From positions 310,001 to 374,000 of the forward strand of contig JAIUNI010000002.1 in the NCBI GenBank assembly GCA_020161935.1: DNA of 64,000 nucleotides, read 5' to 3'. Numbering within the stretch: the stretch's first letter is position 1; every line of letters starts with the position of its first letter. This DNA comes from Chloroflexota bacterium (lineage in GTDB: Bacteria; Chloroflexota; Anaerolineae; Aggregatilineales; Phototrophicaceae). Positions 52,838 to 61,505 of the stretch are shown in pieces. Position numbers and translations under genes: made by a program. The notes under the pieces are model-generated. The model was not told the DNA's origin. It worked only from the letters and a program-made list of their open reading frames with translations, and did not search any database.

Positions 52838-54079
52838 TTACAACTTCGCCAGCGAGTCGAATTCCGGCATCATCTCGCCGGGGAACGGGTCTCGCTGCAT
52901 GACCTTCGCCATCAGGTAAATGACGATGACACGCGCCGTACCGAGGATGGGGACGATCAAGAACGCACCTAAAGCACCGCCCAAAGCTGTGCCAATAATG
53001 ATGCCGATGATGATGACCGGTAAGGGCAAGGAAACCGCATCCCCCATAATTTTCGGCGCGACGACATTCCAGATGAACTGCGAAATAATCAGGTTCACGA
53101 TCACTACCAGCAGCGCGAACGTGCCGTTGGTCATCTGCGTAAAAACGGTTGAGCCTTGCAGCAGCGGAACCAAGCCCAGCGGCACAAGCGCGATAATACC
53201 GCCGATGGTCGGGATGAGGGAGATCACGGCGACGATAATCGAGATGGTGACTGCACCCTGCACGCCCATAATCGCCAACTGCAAAAAGGTAATGACCCCG
53301 ATGATGATCGCCAACAAGAGCTGACCACGGAAGAACCCTTGCCAGACGTTCATAATCTGCCCGCCGATCAAGCGGATCTCACGCTGAAACGGCACGGAGC
53401 CACCCGTCAAAATCATACTCTGGTAACGCGGCAGTTCGAGCAGAATGAGGAGGGATAAGAACAAGCCGAGGAACAGGGTTGAAAAGAAGGTGGTAAAGGT
53501 ACCGATCAGTGCGGTAATGACCTGTGTCGCCGTCCCGACAATTTGCCCGATGTTGAGGGACGACGGAATGTTACTAATCGCCTGTGTGGCAAGGTCAGCC
53601 GCCGCTTGTGGGTCAGCCGCCAGCAGCGCCTCGCGAATTTGCGCGGCAATTGGCGTAATATCAAGCGGGAACAAGCCTAAAACAATATACTCATAATTCC
53701 CCTGTGCGGGATCCCATTGGAGGATGGAGGTCTCGAACGTTCGCAGTTCGGTCGAAAGCCCTGTACCTACCGTCCTCGAAACCTGCGCGACGCTCGGCGC
53801 GATGACCAGCACCAGCACAAAAATCAAGATCAAGATGAACAGAAACACCAGCAGCACCGAGCCGGTATAATTCAAGCGCGTGTACTTGGCGATTAAGCGC
53901 GACGGCACGAAGATGAGGAATGAGAGCAAGAATGTGGTGATGAGGATGCTTAAGATTGGCCCTAACAGCGTGAGGGCGTAGACACAAGCCACCACCAGCG
54001 CCACGGTTACGAATTGGCGCACCCACGGCGACCAAACCCACTGCTCGGCTGCTGGTTCTACTGGGGGTGTCGGCTGCAT
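52838..54079 (-). CDS. AI-2E family transporter
   Basis: A 413-residue membrane protein of the TqsA/PerM family (PF01594) with eight helices: a pair near 18-50, one near 65-90, and the C-terminal group (ISLIPTIGGIIALVPLGLVPL and IGTALGGALGAFLIVPILGTARVI). The last helix is the conserved hydrophobic arch of the family. Members export autoinducer-2 or exchange Na+ and H+; the substrate here is unknown. GAGG lies before the ATG. It is divergent from the YtxH-like gene. Confidence 0.88.
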   Translation of the reverse strand: MQPTPPVEPAAEQWVWSPWVRQFVTVALVVACVYALTLLGPILSILITTFLLSFLIFVPSRLIAKYTRLNYTGSVLLVFLFILILIFVLVLVIAPSVAQVSRTVGTGLSTELRTFETSILQWDPAQGNYEYIVLGLFPLDITPIAAQIREALLAADPQAAADLATQAISNIPSSLNIGQIVGTATQVITALIGTFTTFFSTLFLGLFLSLLILLELPRYQSMILTGGSVPFQREIRLIGGQIMNVWQGFFRGQLLLAIIIGVITFLQLAIMGVQGAVTISIIVAVISLIPTIGGIIALVPLGLVPLLQGSTVFTQMTNGTFALLVVIVNLIISQFIWNVVAPKIMGDAVSLPLPVIIIGIIIGTALGGALGAFLIVPILGTARVIVIYLMAKVMQRDPFPGEMMPEFDSLAKL

Positions 54080-54155
54080 ATTGACCTCATTCTCACTGCT
54101 AACATTAGCCTATATTACTCATAGAAAGATAGCGGATTTACCTATAAGCCGCAAA

Positions 54156-54184
54156 CTGACACCCGTTACAATACTCTGTATAAT
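54156..54184 (+). promoter_or_regulatory. promoter of the YtxH-like gene
   Basis: CTGACA (54156-54161), a 17-bp spacer, TATAAT (54179-54184), near consensus. Confidence 0.65.
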
Positions 54185-54211
54185 AGAAGCATATTGACGG
54201 AGGTTCATACC

Positions 54212-54436
54212 ATGCGGAAGATTGCCAGTTTATTCTTGGGTTTGGCGCTCGGTGCGGGTGTCGGTGCGTTGGTCGTCACGCTGTTCGCGCCCACATCCGG
54301 CCAACAGCTTATCGCCAACCTCAAAGCCGGTTGGGAAGAAACCCTCGCGGCTGCCCGTGTCGCCAGCGCCGAACGCCGCGCCGAGTTGGAAGCCGAACTT
54401 GCGGCGAAACGCTTGTCTTTGCCCCCAAAGAAGTAA
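54212..54436 (+). CDS. YtxH-like small membrane protein
   Basis: A 74-residue protein: MRKIASLFLGLALGAGVGALVVTLFAPTSGQQL gives one helix followed by a charged helical tail (EETLAAARVASAERRAELEAELAAKR). This is the YtxH/DUF883 plan (glycine helix, APxSG, amphipathic tail) linked to envelope stress in Bacillus. GGAGG precedes ATG 54212; the longer start at 54194 is rejected. Confidence 0.78.
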   Translation: MRKIASLFLGLALGAGVGALVVTLFAPTSGQQLIANLKAGWEETLAAARVASAERRAELEAELAAKRLSLPPKK

Positions 54437-54525
54437 ACAATCTCACATTCGTGTCATGCGTTCGTTCACTGACAGTATGTTGTTAGCATGTCATAATCAG
54501 CCTTTTACTTTAAAAAGGAGTGATG

Positions 54526-56400
54526 ATGTACACCGATGGCATGTGGTTTAAGGATGAACAGGGACGAACACAAATTCTGCGCGGTGTCAACCTCGGCGGC
54601 AGCACCAAACTGCCATTTTCCCCCAACGGTGCCACGTATCGCCGCGAAGGGTTTTACGATCACCGGGAAGTATCGTTTGTCGGGCGGCCTTTCCCTCTTT
54701 CCGAAGCCGATGAGCATTTTCGCCGCTTACGCGCATGGGGTATGACCTTCCTGCGATTCCTCATTACGTGGGAAGCGGTTGAACATACCGCGCCCGGTGA
54801 GTATGACCAAGCCTATCTTGATTACATCCGCGCAATCATCATCAAAGCGGCTGAGTACGACATCAGTGTGTTTATTGACCCGCATCAGGATGTGTGGAGT
54901 CGCTGGACAGGTGGTGATGGCGCTCCCGGTTGGACACTGGAAGCGGTCGGCATGGACATCACCAAAATTGCCGAGACAGGGGCGGCGATCACCCATCAAA
55001 CACATGGCGACCCTTTCCCACGCATGATCTGGCCGACCAACTATGATAAATTGGGCGCAGGCACAATGTTTACCTTATTCTTTGGCGGCAGTGACTTTGC
55101 ACCTGCGACCAAAATTGACGGCGTTCCAGTGCAGGAATATCTACAGAGCCACTACATCCATGCGATTAAGCAGGTGGCCTTACGCCTGAACGATTTACCC
55201 AACGTGGTGGGCTACGACAGCCTGAACGAACCCGGCGGTGGTTTCATCGGCATCCGTAACCTTGCCGACCATCATGTATCCCTGCTGGCACTGGGGGCAT
55301 CGCCTACGCCCTACCAAGCCATGCTGCTTGGTGCAGGCTTCCCGCAAACGGTAGATGTCCTACAAATGAGCTTCAACGGTGCAGAGACTGTCGGTCAAGA
55401 AATGTTGAATCCCAAAGGCGTACACTTGTGGCGCAAAGGTTATGACTGTGTGTGGAAACAAAATGGGGTATGGTCAGATGAGGGTGGTATGCCCCAACTG
55501 CTGCGACCCGATCATTTTGCAGTTAAAGATGGGCATCCGGTCAACTTTGCCGAAGGATACCTCAAACCATTTATGAAGCGGTTCATCACGACAATCCGCG
55601 AAATACACCCCAAAGCCCTGCTATTTCTAGAAGGTGTTCCCGGCGGCGCACATCCCCATTGGAGCGATGATGATGCCGCGCAGGCTGTAAATGCTGCCCA
55701 CTGGTATGACGGCATCACCCTGATGACCAAGCAGTTCAACCCGGAATTTACAGTCAACTTCACGACGAAAGAGGCCGTCACAGGCGCGGAAGCCGTTGCT
55801 CAAGCGTTTACTGACCAACTTGCCGCCGCAAAAGCAGTAAGCCATAACCAAATGGGCAATATTCCTACGCTTATTGGTGAGTTCGGTATCCCGTTTGATC
55901 TGGATGAAAAACGGGCGTATCAATCCGGTGACTTCTCGACACACATCCAAGCGTTGGATATGTATTACGACGCGATGGATGCCAACCTGCTCAATTGTAC
56001 GATCTGGAACTACACCGCCGACAACAGCAACGAACGGGGTGACTTGTGGAACGATGAAGACCTGTCGATCTTTAGCCGTGACCAGCAGGACGCGGATGAC
56101 ATTCATTCGGGCGGGCGTGGGCTGCCGGCGATTGTGCGGCCTTACGCCCCTAAAGTGGCAGGGGAACCGATGAGGATGACGTTCGAACTGGCGACCAAAA
56201 CCTTTGAACTGGTTTTTCGTCATGATGCTAACGTGACTGCGCCTACCGAAATCTTCTTGCCGGATTACCAATATCCACAGGGTTACACCGTCGAAGTTTC
56301 GGACGGCAGTTATTCTATCGAAGGGGATTTGCTGCTGCTCCGGCACACATCGGACATCGCCGTGCATACGGTACGGGTCACGCCGAAAACAGCAGACTAA
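54526..56400 (+). CDS. GH5 glycosidase resembling fungal steryl-glucosidase (GH5_12-like)
   Basis: A 624-residue glycoside hydrolase of family 5 with a C-terminal beta domain (about 535-624). The general acid/base is Glu235 (DSLNEPG) and the nucleophile Glu452 (LIGEFG). The segment HQDVWSRWTGGDGAPGWTLE is nearly the same as in yeast Egh1 and Cryptococcus EGCrP, which hydrolyse ergosteryl beta-glucoside and glucosylceramide. No signal peptide is seen, so it would act on cytoplasmic or membrane-inner-face glycolipid. AGGAG lies five bases before ATG 54526 (ATG 54523 is also possible). A terminator follows. Confidence 0.82.
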   Translation: MYTDGMWFKDEQGRTQILRGVNLGGSTKLPFSPNGATYRREGFYDHREVSFVGRPFPLSEADEHFRRLRAWGMTFLRFLITWEAVEHTAPGEYDQAYLDYIRAIIIKAAEYDISVFIDPHQDVWSRWTGGDGAPGWTLEAVGMDITKIAETGAAITHQTHGDPFPRMIWPTNYDKLGAGTMFTLFFGGSDFAPATKIDGVPVQEYLQSHYIHAIKQVALRLNDLPNVVGYDSLNEPGGGFIGIRNLADHHVSLLALGASPTPYQAMLLGAGFPQTVDVLQMSFNGAETVGQEMLNPKGVHLWRKGYDCVWKQNGVWSDEGGMPQLLRPDHFAVKDGHPVNFAEGYLKPFMKRFITTIREIHPKALLFLEGVPGGAHPHWSDDDAAQAVNAAHWYDGITLMTKQFNPEFTVNFTTKEAVTGAEAVAQAFTDQLAAAKAVSHNQMGNIPTLIGEFGIPFDLDEKRAYQSGDFSTHIQALDMYYDAMDANLLNCTIWNYTADNSNERGDLWNDEDLSIFSRDQQDADDIHSGGRGLPAIVRPYAPKVAGEPMRMTFELATKTFELVFRHDANVTAPTEIFLPDYQYPQGYTVEVSDGSYSIEGDLLLLRHTSDIAVHTVRVTPKTAD

Positions 56401-56420
56401 AAGACGGATACGTAACAGGT

Positions 56421-56465
56421 GACGACCTGCTCCTCAACTTCGAGAGGCAGGTCGCCGTTTTTATT
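56421..56465 (+). terminator. intrinsic terminator of the GH5 gene
   Basis: CGACCTGC - TCCTCAACTTCGAGAG - GCAGGTCG followed by CCG and TTTTTATTT. Confidence 0.75.
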
Positions 56466-56475
56466 TCATCGGGTT

Positions 56476-57813
56476 CTACTGCCCTGCTAACGCCTCGATT
56501 GTTGAGCGCGGGACGGTATTCAACCAACCCAAGTCGCGGCGCATCGCACCGTCGATTAGCAACCGATAGATCAAGCCCGGAGGTGTAACGTCCGGCTGTA
56601 CGGGACTGGTAACATCGAACTGGAGCAGCGTTTCGCCAGTGGCTTTGGGCGTGGGGAAGCTCACGAGAACGACATAAGCGCCTTCATGTTCCACAATGCG
56701 AATGACTGGCTCCGCTACCCGACGTTCATCCAGTATCTCACGCAGCGACCGCCTCACCGCGATGCTTTCATACGTGTCGATGCGGGCAGGGATCACTTCC
56801 GCCGCTGTGTTCGCGGCTTCTTCGGTGGTGTAGACCAGCGCGACCTGACCCATTTGCTCGGTTTCGGTTGCTACATCCGCAAATGTCATCAGTTGATACG
56901 GCGGAAGTTCAACGTAATCTTTCAGTAAGTCCTCGTAGAAGCGTTTAATGAGTTCCGGTGTCGCTTGTTCACCAAGAATTAGTGCGGCGGGTGAAAACTG
57001 ATTCATGCTCAACAGTAGTTCGCCATCCCAGAAGTAGGCTTGGAGCAACGTCCCTTCGGAGGTGATGGCTGCGGCTGCGGCACGGTACTGGGGCAAATCG
57101 GCTAATGACTGCTCATCACCGGTGATTACATCTACGTTATCATTCATGGCGACTTCGCTGGGCGAACTAATCAATGCGCCATCTGCAATCAGCACGGGTT
57201 GGCTGCGCCCAAGATCGCCGCCGAAAAGGTTCGCCGGGTTGCGGTCAGCGAGGTTGGTCTTGCTGCCGGTATCGCATCCGGCTTCGGGGCATAAGAGTTC
57301 GACATCGCCCTCTTGAGCCACATAGCCACGCAGCATGTAGGCGGCGCGTACCTTATTCAAATCAAAATTACCAGCCAGTTGCATGCTCTGGTTGGGGGGT
57401 GTTCCATAGGTCATTTCTTGGTCGATTTGAAAGTAATCTAACCCCATAGCTGCCATCGTCTCATCGCCAAGCTGCATGTAACGCGCGGAAATCGCCGATG
57501 CTTGATTGCGCCATACACGCCACCACAACTCGATTGGCATCAAGTCAGGGTCTTCGCCGTTGGCATCGTTCGCGGCGACAAACTCGGCAAAACTTTCCGG
57601 CACCCGTGTATCGGGATACGCCGTTTCCACCGCTTGCTTGTCATTGAAGTAAATTTCAGTGCGGGCTAAAGTCGTATTTGGAATACGCGCCAGCATTTGC
57701 ATCAGGGGCTGTTCTTCCAGCAGTGTGTCCTGCGCCCCCACGGCGGAGATGCCAACGAGCGCCAGAAGCCATACGAATAATAGACTAACGTGACATTGAT
57801 AGCGTTTTGACAT
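56476..57813 (-). CDS. secreted protein of unknown function
   Basis: A 445-residue exported protein: MSKRYQCHVSLLFVWLLALVGISAVGAQ is a signal peptide. The rest is alternating alpha and beta with a Cys pair in LLCPEAGCDTGS and tandem Asn/Asp-rich stretches. The pattern repeats 'DxxQ...' with FDVTSPVQPDVTPPGL near the end. I know no family for it. AAGGAGG is seven bases before the ATG, so expression is likely strong. It is convergent with the GH5 gene and divergent from dihydropyrimidinase. Confidence 0.72.
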   Translation of the reverse strand: MSKRYQCHVSLLFVWLLALVGISAVGAQDTLLEEQPLMQMLARIPNTTLARTEIYFNDKQAVETAYPDTRVPESFAEFVAANDANGEDPDLMPIELWWRVWRNQASAISARYMQLGDETMAAMGLDYFQIDQEMTYGTPPNQSMQLAGNFDLNKVRAAYMLRGYVAQEGDVELLCPEAGCDTGSKTNLADRNPANLFGGDLGRSQPVLIADGALISSPSEVAMNDNVDVITGDEQSLADLPQYRAAAAAITSEGTLLQAYFWDGELLLSMNQFSPAALILGEQATPELIKRFYEDLLKDYVELPPYQLMTFADVATETEQMGQVALVYTTEEAANTAAEVIPARIDTYESIAVRRSLREILDERRVAEPVIRIVEHEGAYVVLVSFPTPKATGETLLQFDVTSPVQPDVTPPGLIYRLLIDGAMRRDLGWLNTVPRSTIEALAGQ

Positions 57814-58004
57814 TGATGTCCTCCTTAATGAATAACGATTGGCAAAAATGTCCGGTGATGCGCGAACCCAACTTACTCTATAAGATGACGCTTTGTCAGG
57901 CCATCTGGTTCCCGTTCACCCGCATTTTATACCCATTCTGCTTTCGCCGCGTTACAATCAAATTTCGAGTTAATCGCCAACAGCACCCTTTTAGGAGCAT
58001 CTTT

Positions 58005-59480
58005 ATGGGAACACTCTTTAAAAACGGCACCATCGTAACGGCGAGTGATATGGTTAAAGCGGATGTCTTGGTCGAAGGCGAAAAAATTGTCTTAATCGGT
58101 CAAGACATCCCCACGCAAGGGCATGAAGTTGTCCCGTGCGATGGCAAATATCTCATGCCGGGTGGTATTGATGTGCATACACATCTTGACCTCGCTTTCG
58201 GTGGCACGTATAGCAACGACGACTTCGATACCGGACATAAAGCGGCGGCGTTCGGCGGAACGACCATGCATATCGACTTCGCCATGCAGCCTAAAGGTGG
58301 CAAACTGCATGATGCGCTGGACATCTGGCGCGAAAAAGCCAAACCTGCCCAGATCGACTACAGCTTTCACATCGGCGTGACCGACCTGCGCGATGAGGTG
58401 CTGGAGGAAATCCCCACGCTCATTGATGAAGGTGTCACCAGCCTCAAGCTGTTCATGGCCTACAAGAATGTTTTCCAAATCGACGACAAGACCTTGTACC
58501 TCGCCATGAGCCAAGCCGCCAAGCACGGCATGATGGTCATGGTTCACGCCGAAAATGGTGATGTCGAAGAACAACTGCGTAAGCAACTGCTCGCTGCGGG
58601 TAAAACCGATCCGGTTGACCACTATTCATCCCGCCCCCCGGAAATCGAAGGCGAAGCGACCAACCGCGCTGCCGTCCTCTCCGGCCTCACCAACTGCCGC
58701 CTGTACGTCGTACACGTCACCTGCGAACCGGCTGTCGAAGCGATCCGCCGCGCCCGCGAGCTGGGTTATCCGGTGATGGGCGAAACCTGCGTCCAGTATT
58801 TCTACGTCACCCGCGATAAGCACCTCGGCGCTCCCGGTTTTGAAGGCGCGAAATACGTCTGCTCACCGCCCGTCCGCAACGAAGAACATCATGCCGTCCT
58901 GTGGCAAGCGGTTAAAGACGGAACGCTGCAAGCCGTCAGCACCGACCACTGCGACTTCTGGTACGAAGGCGGTGTTGGCCCTGTCCAAGAATGGGCGAAG
59001 GCGCACAACGGTGGCGACTGGACTGCGTATGAAGCGCAAGACCCCAGCTACCGCCGCCCCGGTAAGGAACTGGGCAAGGGCGACTTCTCCAAGATTCCCA
59101 ACGGTATGCCCGGCATCGAAGACCGCATGATGGTCATGTGGCACCTCGGTGTGAACAGCGGCAAGATTTCACCGAGCCGTTTCGTCGAACTGAACAGCAC
59201 CAATCCGGCGAAGATTTTTGGCTGTTACCCGCAAAAAGGCACGATTGCCGTGGGTACGGATGCCGATATTCTCGTGTGGGACCCGAACGCAAGTCATACC
59301 ATCAGCGCCAGCACCCACCACATGAAAACCGATTACAACGTCTATGAAGGCATGACTGTTAAGGGTGTGCCGCAGCAGGTGTATCTGCGTGGCAAGCGCC
59401 TCGTCAACGGCAACCTGTGGCTGGGCAAGAACGGCGAAGGTAAATTCGTTCACCGCAAGCCGAATGCACCGATCCTCTAA
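58005..59480 (+). CDS. hydA: dihydropyrimidinase
   Basis: A 491-residue cyclic amidohydrolase that opens dihydropyrimidines or hydantoins. Metal ligands: His in DVHTHLD, the carboxylated Lys in SLKLFMAYK, His in VHAENG, His in VVHVTC and Asp in STDHCD. ATG 58005 has TAGGAG nine bases upstream; the long frame beginning at 57807 is not a credible N-terminus. The substrate range is not determined by sequence, and no pyrimidine-pathway genes are near. Confidence 0.93.
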   Translation: MGTLFKNGTIVTASDMVKADVLVEGEKIVLIGQDIPTQGHEVVPCDGKYLMPGGIDVHTHLDLAFGGTYSNDDFDTGHKAAAFGGTTMHIDFAMQPKGGKLHDALDIWREKAKPAQIDYSFHIGVTDLRDEVLEEIPTLIDEGVTSLKLFMAYKNVFQIDDKTLYLAMSQAAKHGMMVMVHAENGDVEEQLRKQLLAAGKTDPVDHYSSRPPEIEGEATNRAAVLSGLTNCRLYVVHVTCEPAVEAIRRARELGYPVMGETCVQYFYVTRDKHLGAPGFEGAKYVCSPPVRNEEHHAVLWQAVKDGTLQAVSTDHCDFWYEGGVGPVQEWAKAHNGGDWTAYEAQDPSYRRPGKELGKGDFSKIPNGMPGIEDRMMVMWHLGVNSGKISPSRFVELNSTNPAKIFGCYPQKGTIAVGTDADILVWDPNASHTISASTHHMKTDYNVYEGMTVKGVPQQVYLRGKRLVNGNLWLGKNGEGKFVHRKPNAPIL

Positions 59481-59502
59481 ACCACGAACGTTTCAAGTAT
59501 AC

Positions 59503-59535
59503 AAAAAGGGCGGACACAATTATGTCCGCCCTTTT
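59503..59535. terminator. bidirectional terminator
   Basis: AAAAAGGGCGGACA - CAATTA - TGTCCGCCCTTTT between convergent dihydropyrimidinase and cyclophilin genes; runs of A and T flank a strong stem. Confidence 0.9.
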
Positions 59536-59570
59536 ACGTATTGTGTTATCGGCCTTAATGCCGAGTTCGC

Positions 59571-60356
59571 TTATTTCGCGCCGATGTCCACGATGCGGAT
59601 GCTGATGAGGCGTTCCGGCACAATCGAGTTGGCATTGGGGTCGGAGTCCGTATCACGCACCTTAATCTGGTTGACCACATCCATACCTTCAACGACTTCG
59701 CCGAGGATGGTATAGCCGTTGTCGAGGAACGAGGCGTTATCAAAGGTGATGAAGAACTGGCTGCCCGCCGAGTTCGGCTGGTTAGTACGCGCCACGCCGA
59801 CGACACCGGGCTTGTCGTACTTCATCGGGCCGGTGGCTTCCAGCGGAATGTTGTTGTAACCGGGGCCACCGCCACCCGTACCGGTGGGATCACCTGTTTG
59901 CGCCATGAAACCGGGGATGACGCGGTGGAAGCCAATGCCATCATAGAAACCTTTTGAGGCCAAGAACACAAAGTTATTGACGTTTTGGGGCGCGTTCACG
60001 GGATTCAACTGGATGATGAAGCGCCCATGCTCCGTCGTGACGATGGCACAGTAGGTATGTGAATTTTCGATGACCTGTTCAGGGGCGCTGAACTGCTGCT
60101 GGTTACTGTTTTCCGGCATGGTGATATTCGGGTCGGTCACGTCGGCGCAGGTGGCGACCGGCTGCTGGGCGATACCACCCAAACCACTGTCGCTGCTGGC
60201 AACCGCACCTGCTGCCCCATCCTGTAGGGTTTCAGGCGTGGGTGTGCTTTCGCTAGAAGCCGATGGAGACTGAGCCGTCGGCGGGGTCGCGGCGGGGCTG
60301 CACGCGGCGGCGAGGATCATCGCCAGTGTTAGTAAAGAGAGAATTCGTAGTTGCAT
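59571..60356 (-). CDS. cyclophilin-type peptidyl-prolyl isomerase lipoprotein
   Basis: A 261-residue exported isomerase. The signal ends in LAAAC, a lipobox that sets the lipid-anchored Cys19, and is followed by a Ser/Thr/Pro linker. The cyclophilin domain (about 105-260) has FHRVIPGFMAQTGDPTGTG, GVVGVARTNQPNSAGSQFFIT and GYTILGEVVEGMDVV. The catalytic Arg is in FHRVI and the Gln/Phe pair in SQFF. It folds exported proteins at the membrane surface. Confidence 0.92.
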   Translation of the reverse strand: MQLRILSLLTLAMILAAACSPAATPPTAQSPSASSESTPTPETLQDGAAGAVASSDSGLGGIAQQPVATCADVTDPNITMPENSNQQQFSAPEQVIENSHTYCAIVTTEHGRFIIQLNPVNAPQNVNNFVFLASKGFYDGIGFHRVIPGFMAQTGDPTGTGGGGPGYNNIPLEATGPMKYDKPGVVGVARTNQPNSAGSQFFITFDNASFLDNGYTILGEVVEGMDVVNQIKVRDTDSDPNANSIVPERLISIRIVDIGAK

Positions 60357-60574
60357 TAGAAAAGACCTCGTTTTGAATAGATGGAACTACTAACGCGATT
60401 ATTGTAGGAGCATGGTGGTTAAATGGAAGAACCAGTCGGCAAAAGTGGATAAGGGATTGATGAGATTTTGGATACTTGCGAACTGCCTTACCCATGTGCC
60501 ATGATCTACGTGGCTCAGGCTGCATCCAACATCGAGATAGGCTGTGAAAATTAATTCTTTGAAAGGATAATCTC

Positions 60575-61384
60575 ATGAAGGTGAAGGATAAGACCATTGT
60601 GGTGACAGGTGCGGGCAGTGGAATGGGGCGCGCCCTCGCGCTTGGATTGGTGAACAGAGGGGCGCGTGTTGCTGCGGTAGACCTTAACGAAAACGCCTTA
60701 AATGAAACGGTCGCCCTTGCCGGAGGGCAGCGAGACAACATCAGTGTTCATGTCGTAAATGTGACGGATCGTAAAGCGGTCGAAGCCTTGCCAGAAGCGG
60801 TTATACAAGCACACAATACGGTAGACGGCATCATCAACAATGCGGGAATCATTCAACCTTTTGTGCGCTTCAACGATTTGACCTATGAAGCGATTGAGCG
60901 CGTCATGAATGTGAACTTGTATGGCGTGATTTATATGACCAAAACCTTCTTACCGCATTTGTACAAGCGCCCTACCGCCCACATTGTCAATGTGTCGAGC
61001 ATGGGCGGATTCTTCCCGGTGCCGGGGCAAACCGTATATGGCGCTTCAAAAGCAGCAGTGAAATTATTATCAGAAGGCTTGTACTCCGAGCTGACCGAAA
61101 CCAATATTCGTGTTACGGTTGTTTTTCCCGGTGCGATTGCAACCAACATTACTCAAAACTCCGGCGTAGCGATACCAGCGGCAGGCGGTAGTGAATCGTC
61201 GCAAAGTTTCCCGACGACATCGGCACCAGACGCAGCAGCGATTATCATCAACGGAATGGAACGCGATCAATTTCAGGTTTATGTGGGTAATGATGCCAAG
61301 ATGATGAATTTTCTTTATCGCGCGAGTCCCAAGCGGGCAACACGATTTATGTACAGCCGCATGAAAGGACTGCTGCCCAAGTAA
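60575..61384 (+). CDS. short-chain dehydrogenase/reductase (SDR)
   Basis: A 269-residue classical SDR. TGAGSGMGRALA is the cofactor motif, NNAGI follows, then Ser in NVSSMGG and YGASKAAVK as catalytic Tyr-x3-Lys. AAAGGA stands eight bases before the ATG. The C-terminal part has an arginine-rich tail (SPKRATRFMYSRMKGLLPK). The substrate cannot be told. Confidence 0.9.
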   Translation: MKVKDKTIVVTGAGSGMGRALALGLVNRGARVAAVDLNENALNETVALAGGQRDNISVHVVNVTDRKAVEALPEAVIQAHNTVDGIINNAGIIQPFVRFNDLTYEAIERVMNVNLYGVIYMTKTFLPHLYKRPTAHIVNVSSMGGFFPVPGQTVYGASKAAVKLLSEGLYSELTETNIRVTVVFPGAIATNITQNSGVAIPAAGGSESSQSFPTTSAPDAAAIIINGMERDQFQVYVGNDAKMMNFLYRASPKRATRFMYSRMKGLLPK

Positions 61385-61505
61385 GTAAGAGCAAGCAGGG
61401 GGTGAAATGAAACGATTTGTGGGAATTAATCTGAATTTTATCACATTTCCTTAAAGTGGATTAAAGAGGGAGCACACACAGGTGCTCCCATATATTAGAA
61501 GTTAA

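Noticed and set aside
57807..58004. Upstream extension of dihydropyrimidinase
   Set aside because: The family starts at MGTLFKNGTIV; TAGGAG lies directly before it.
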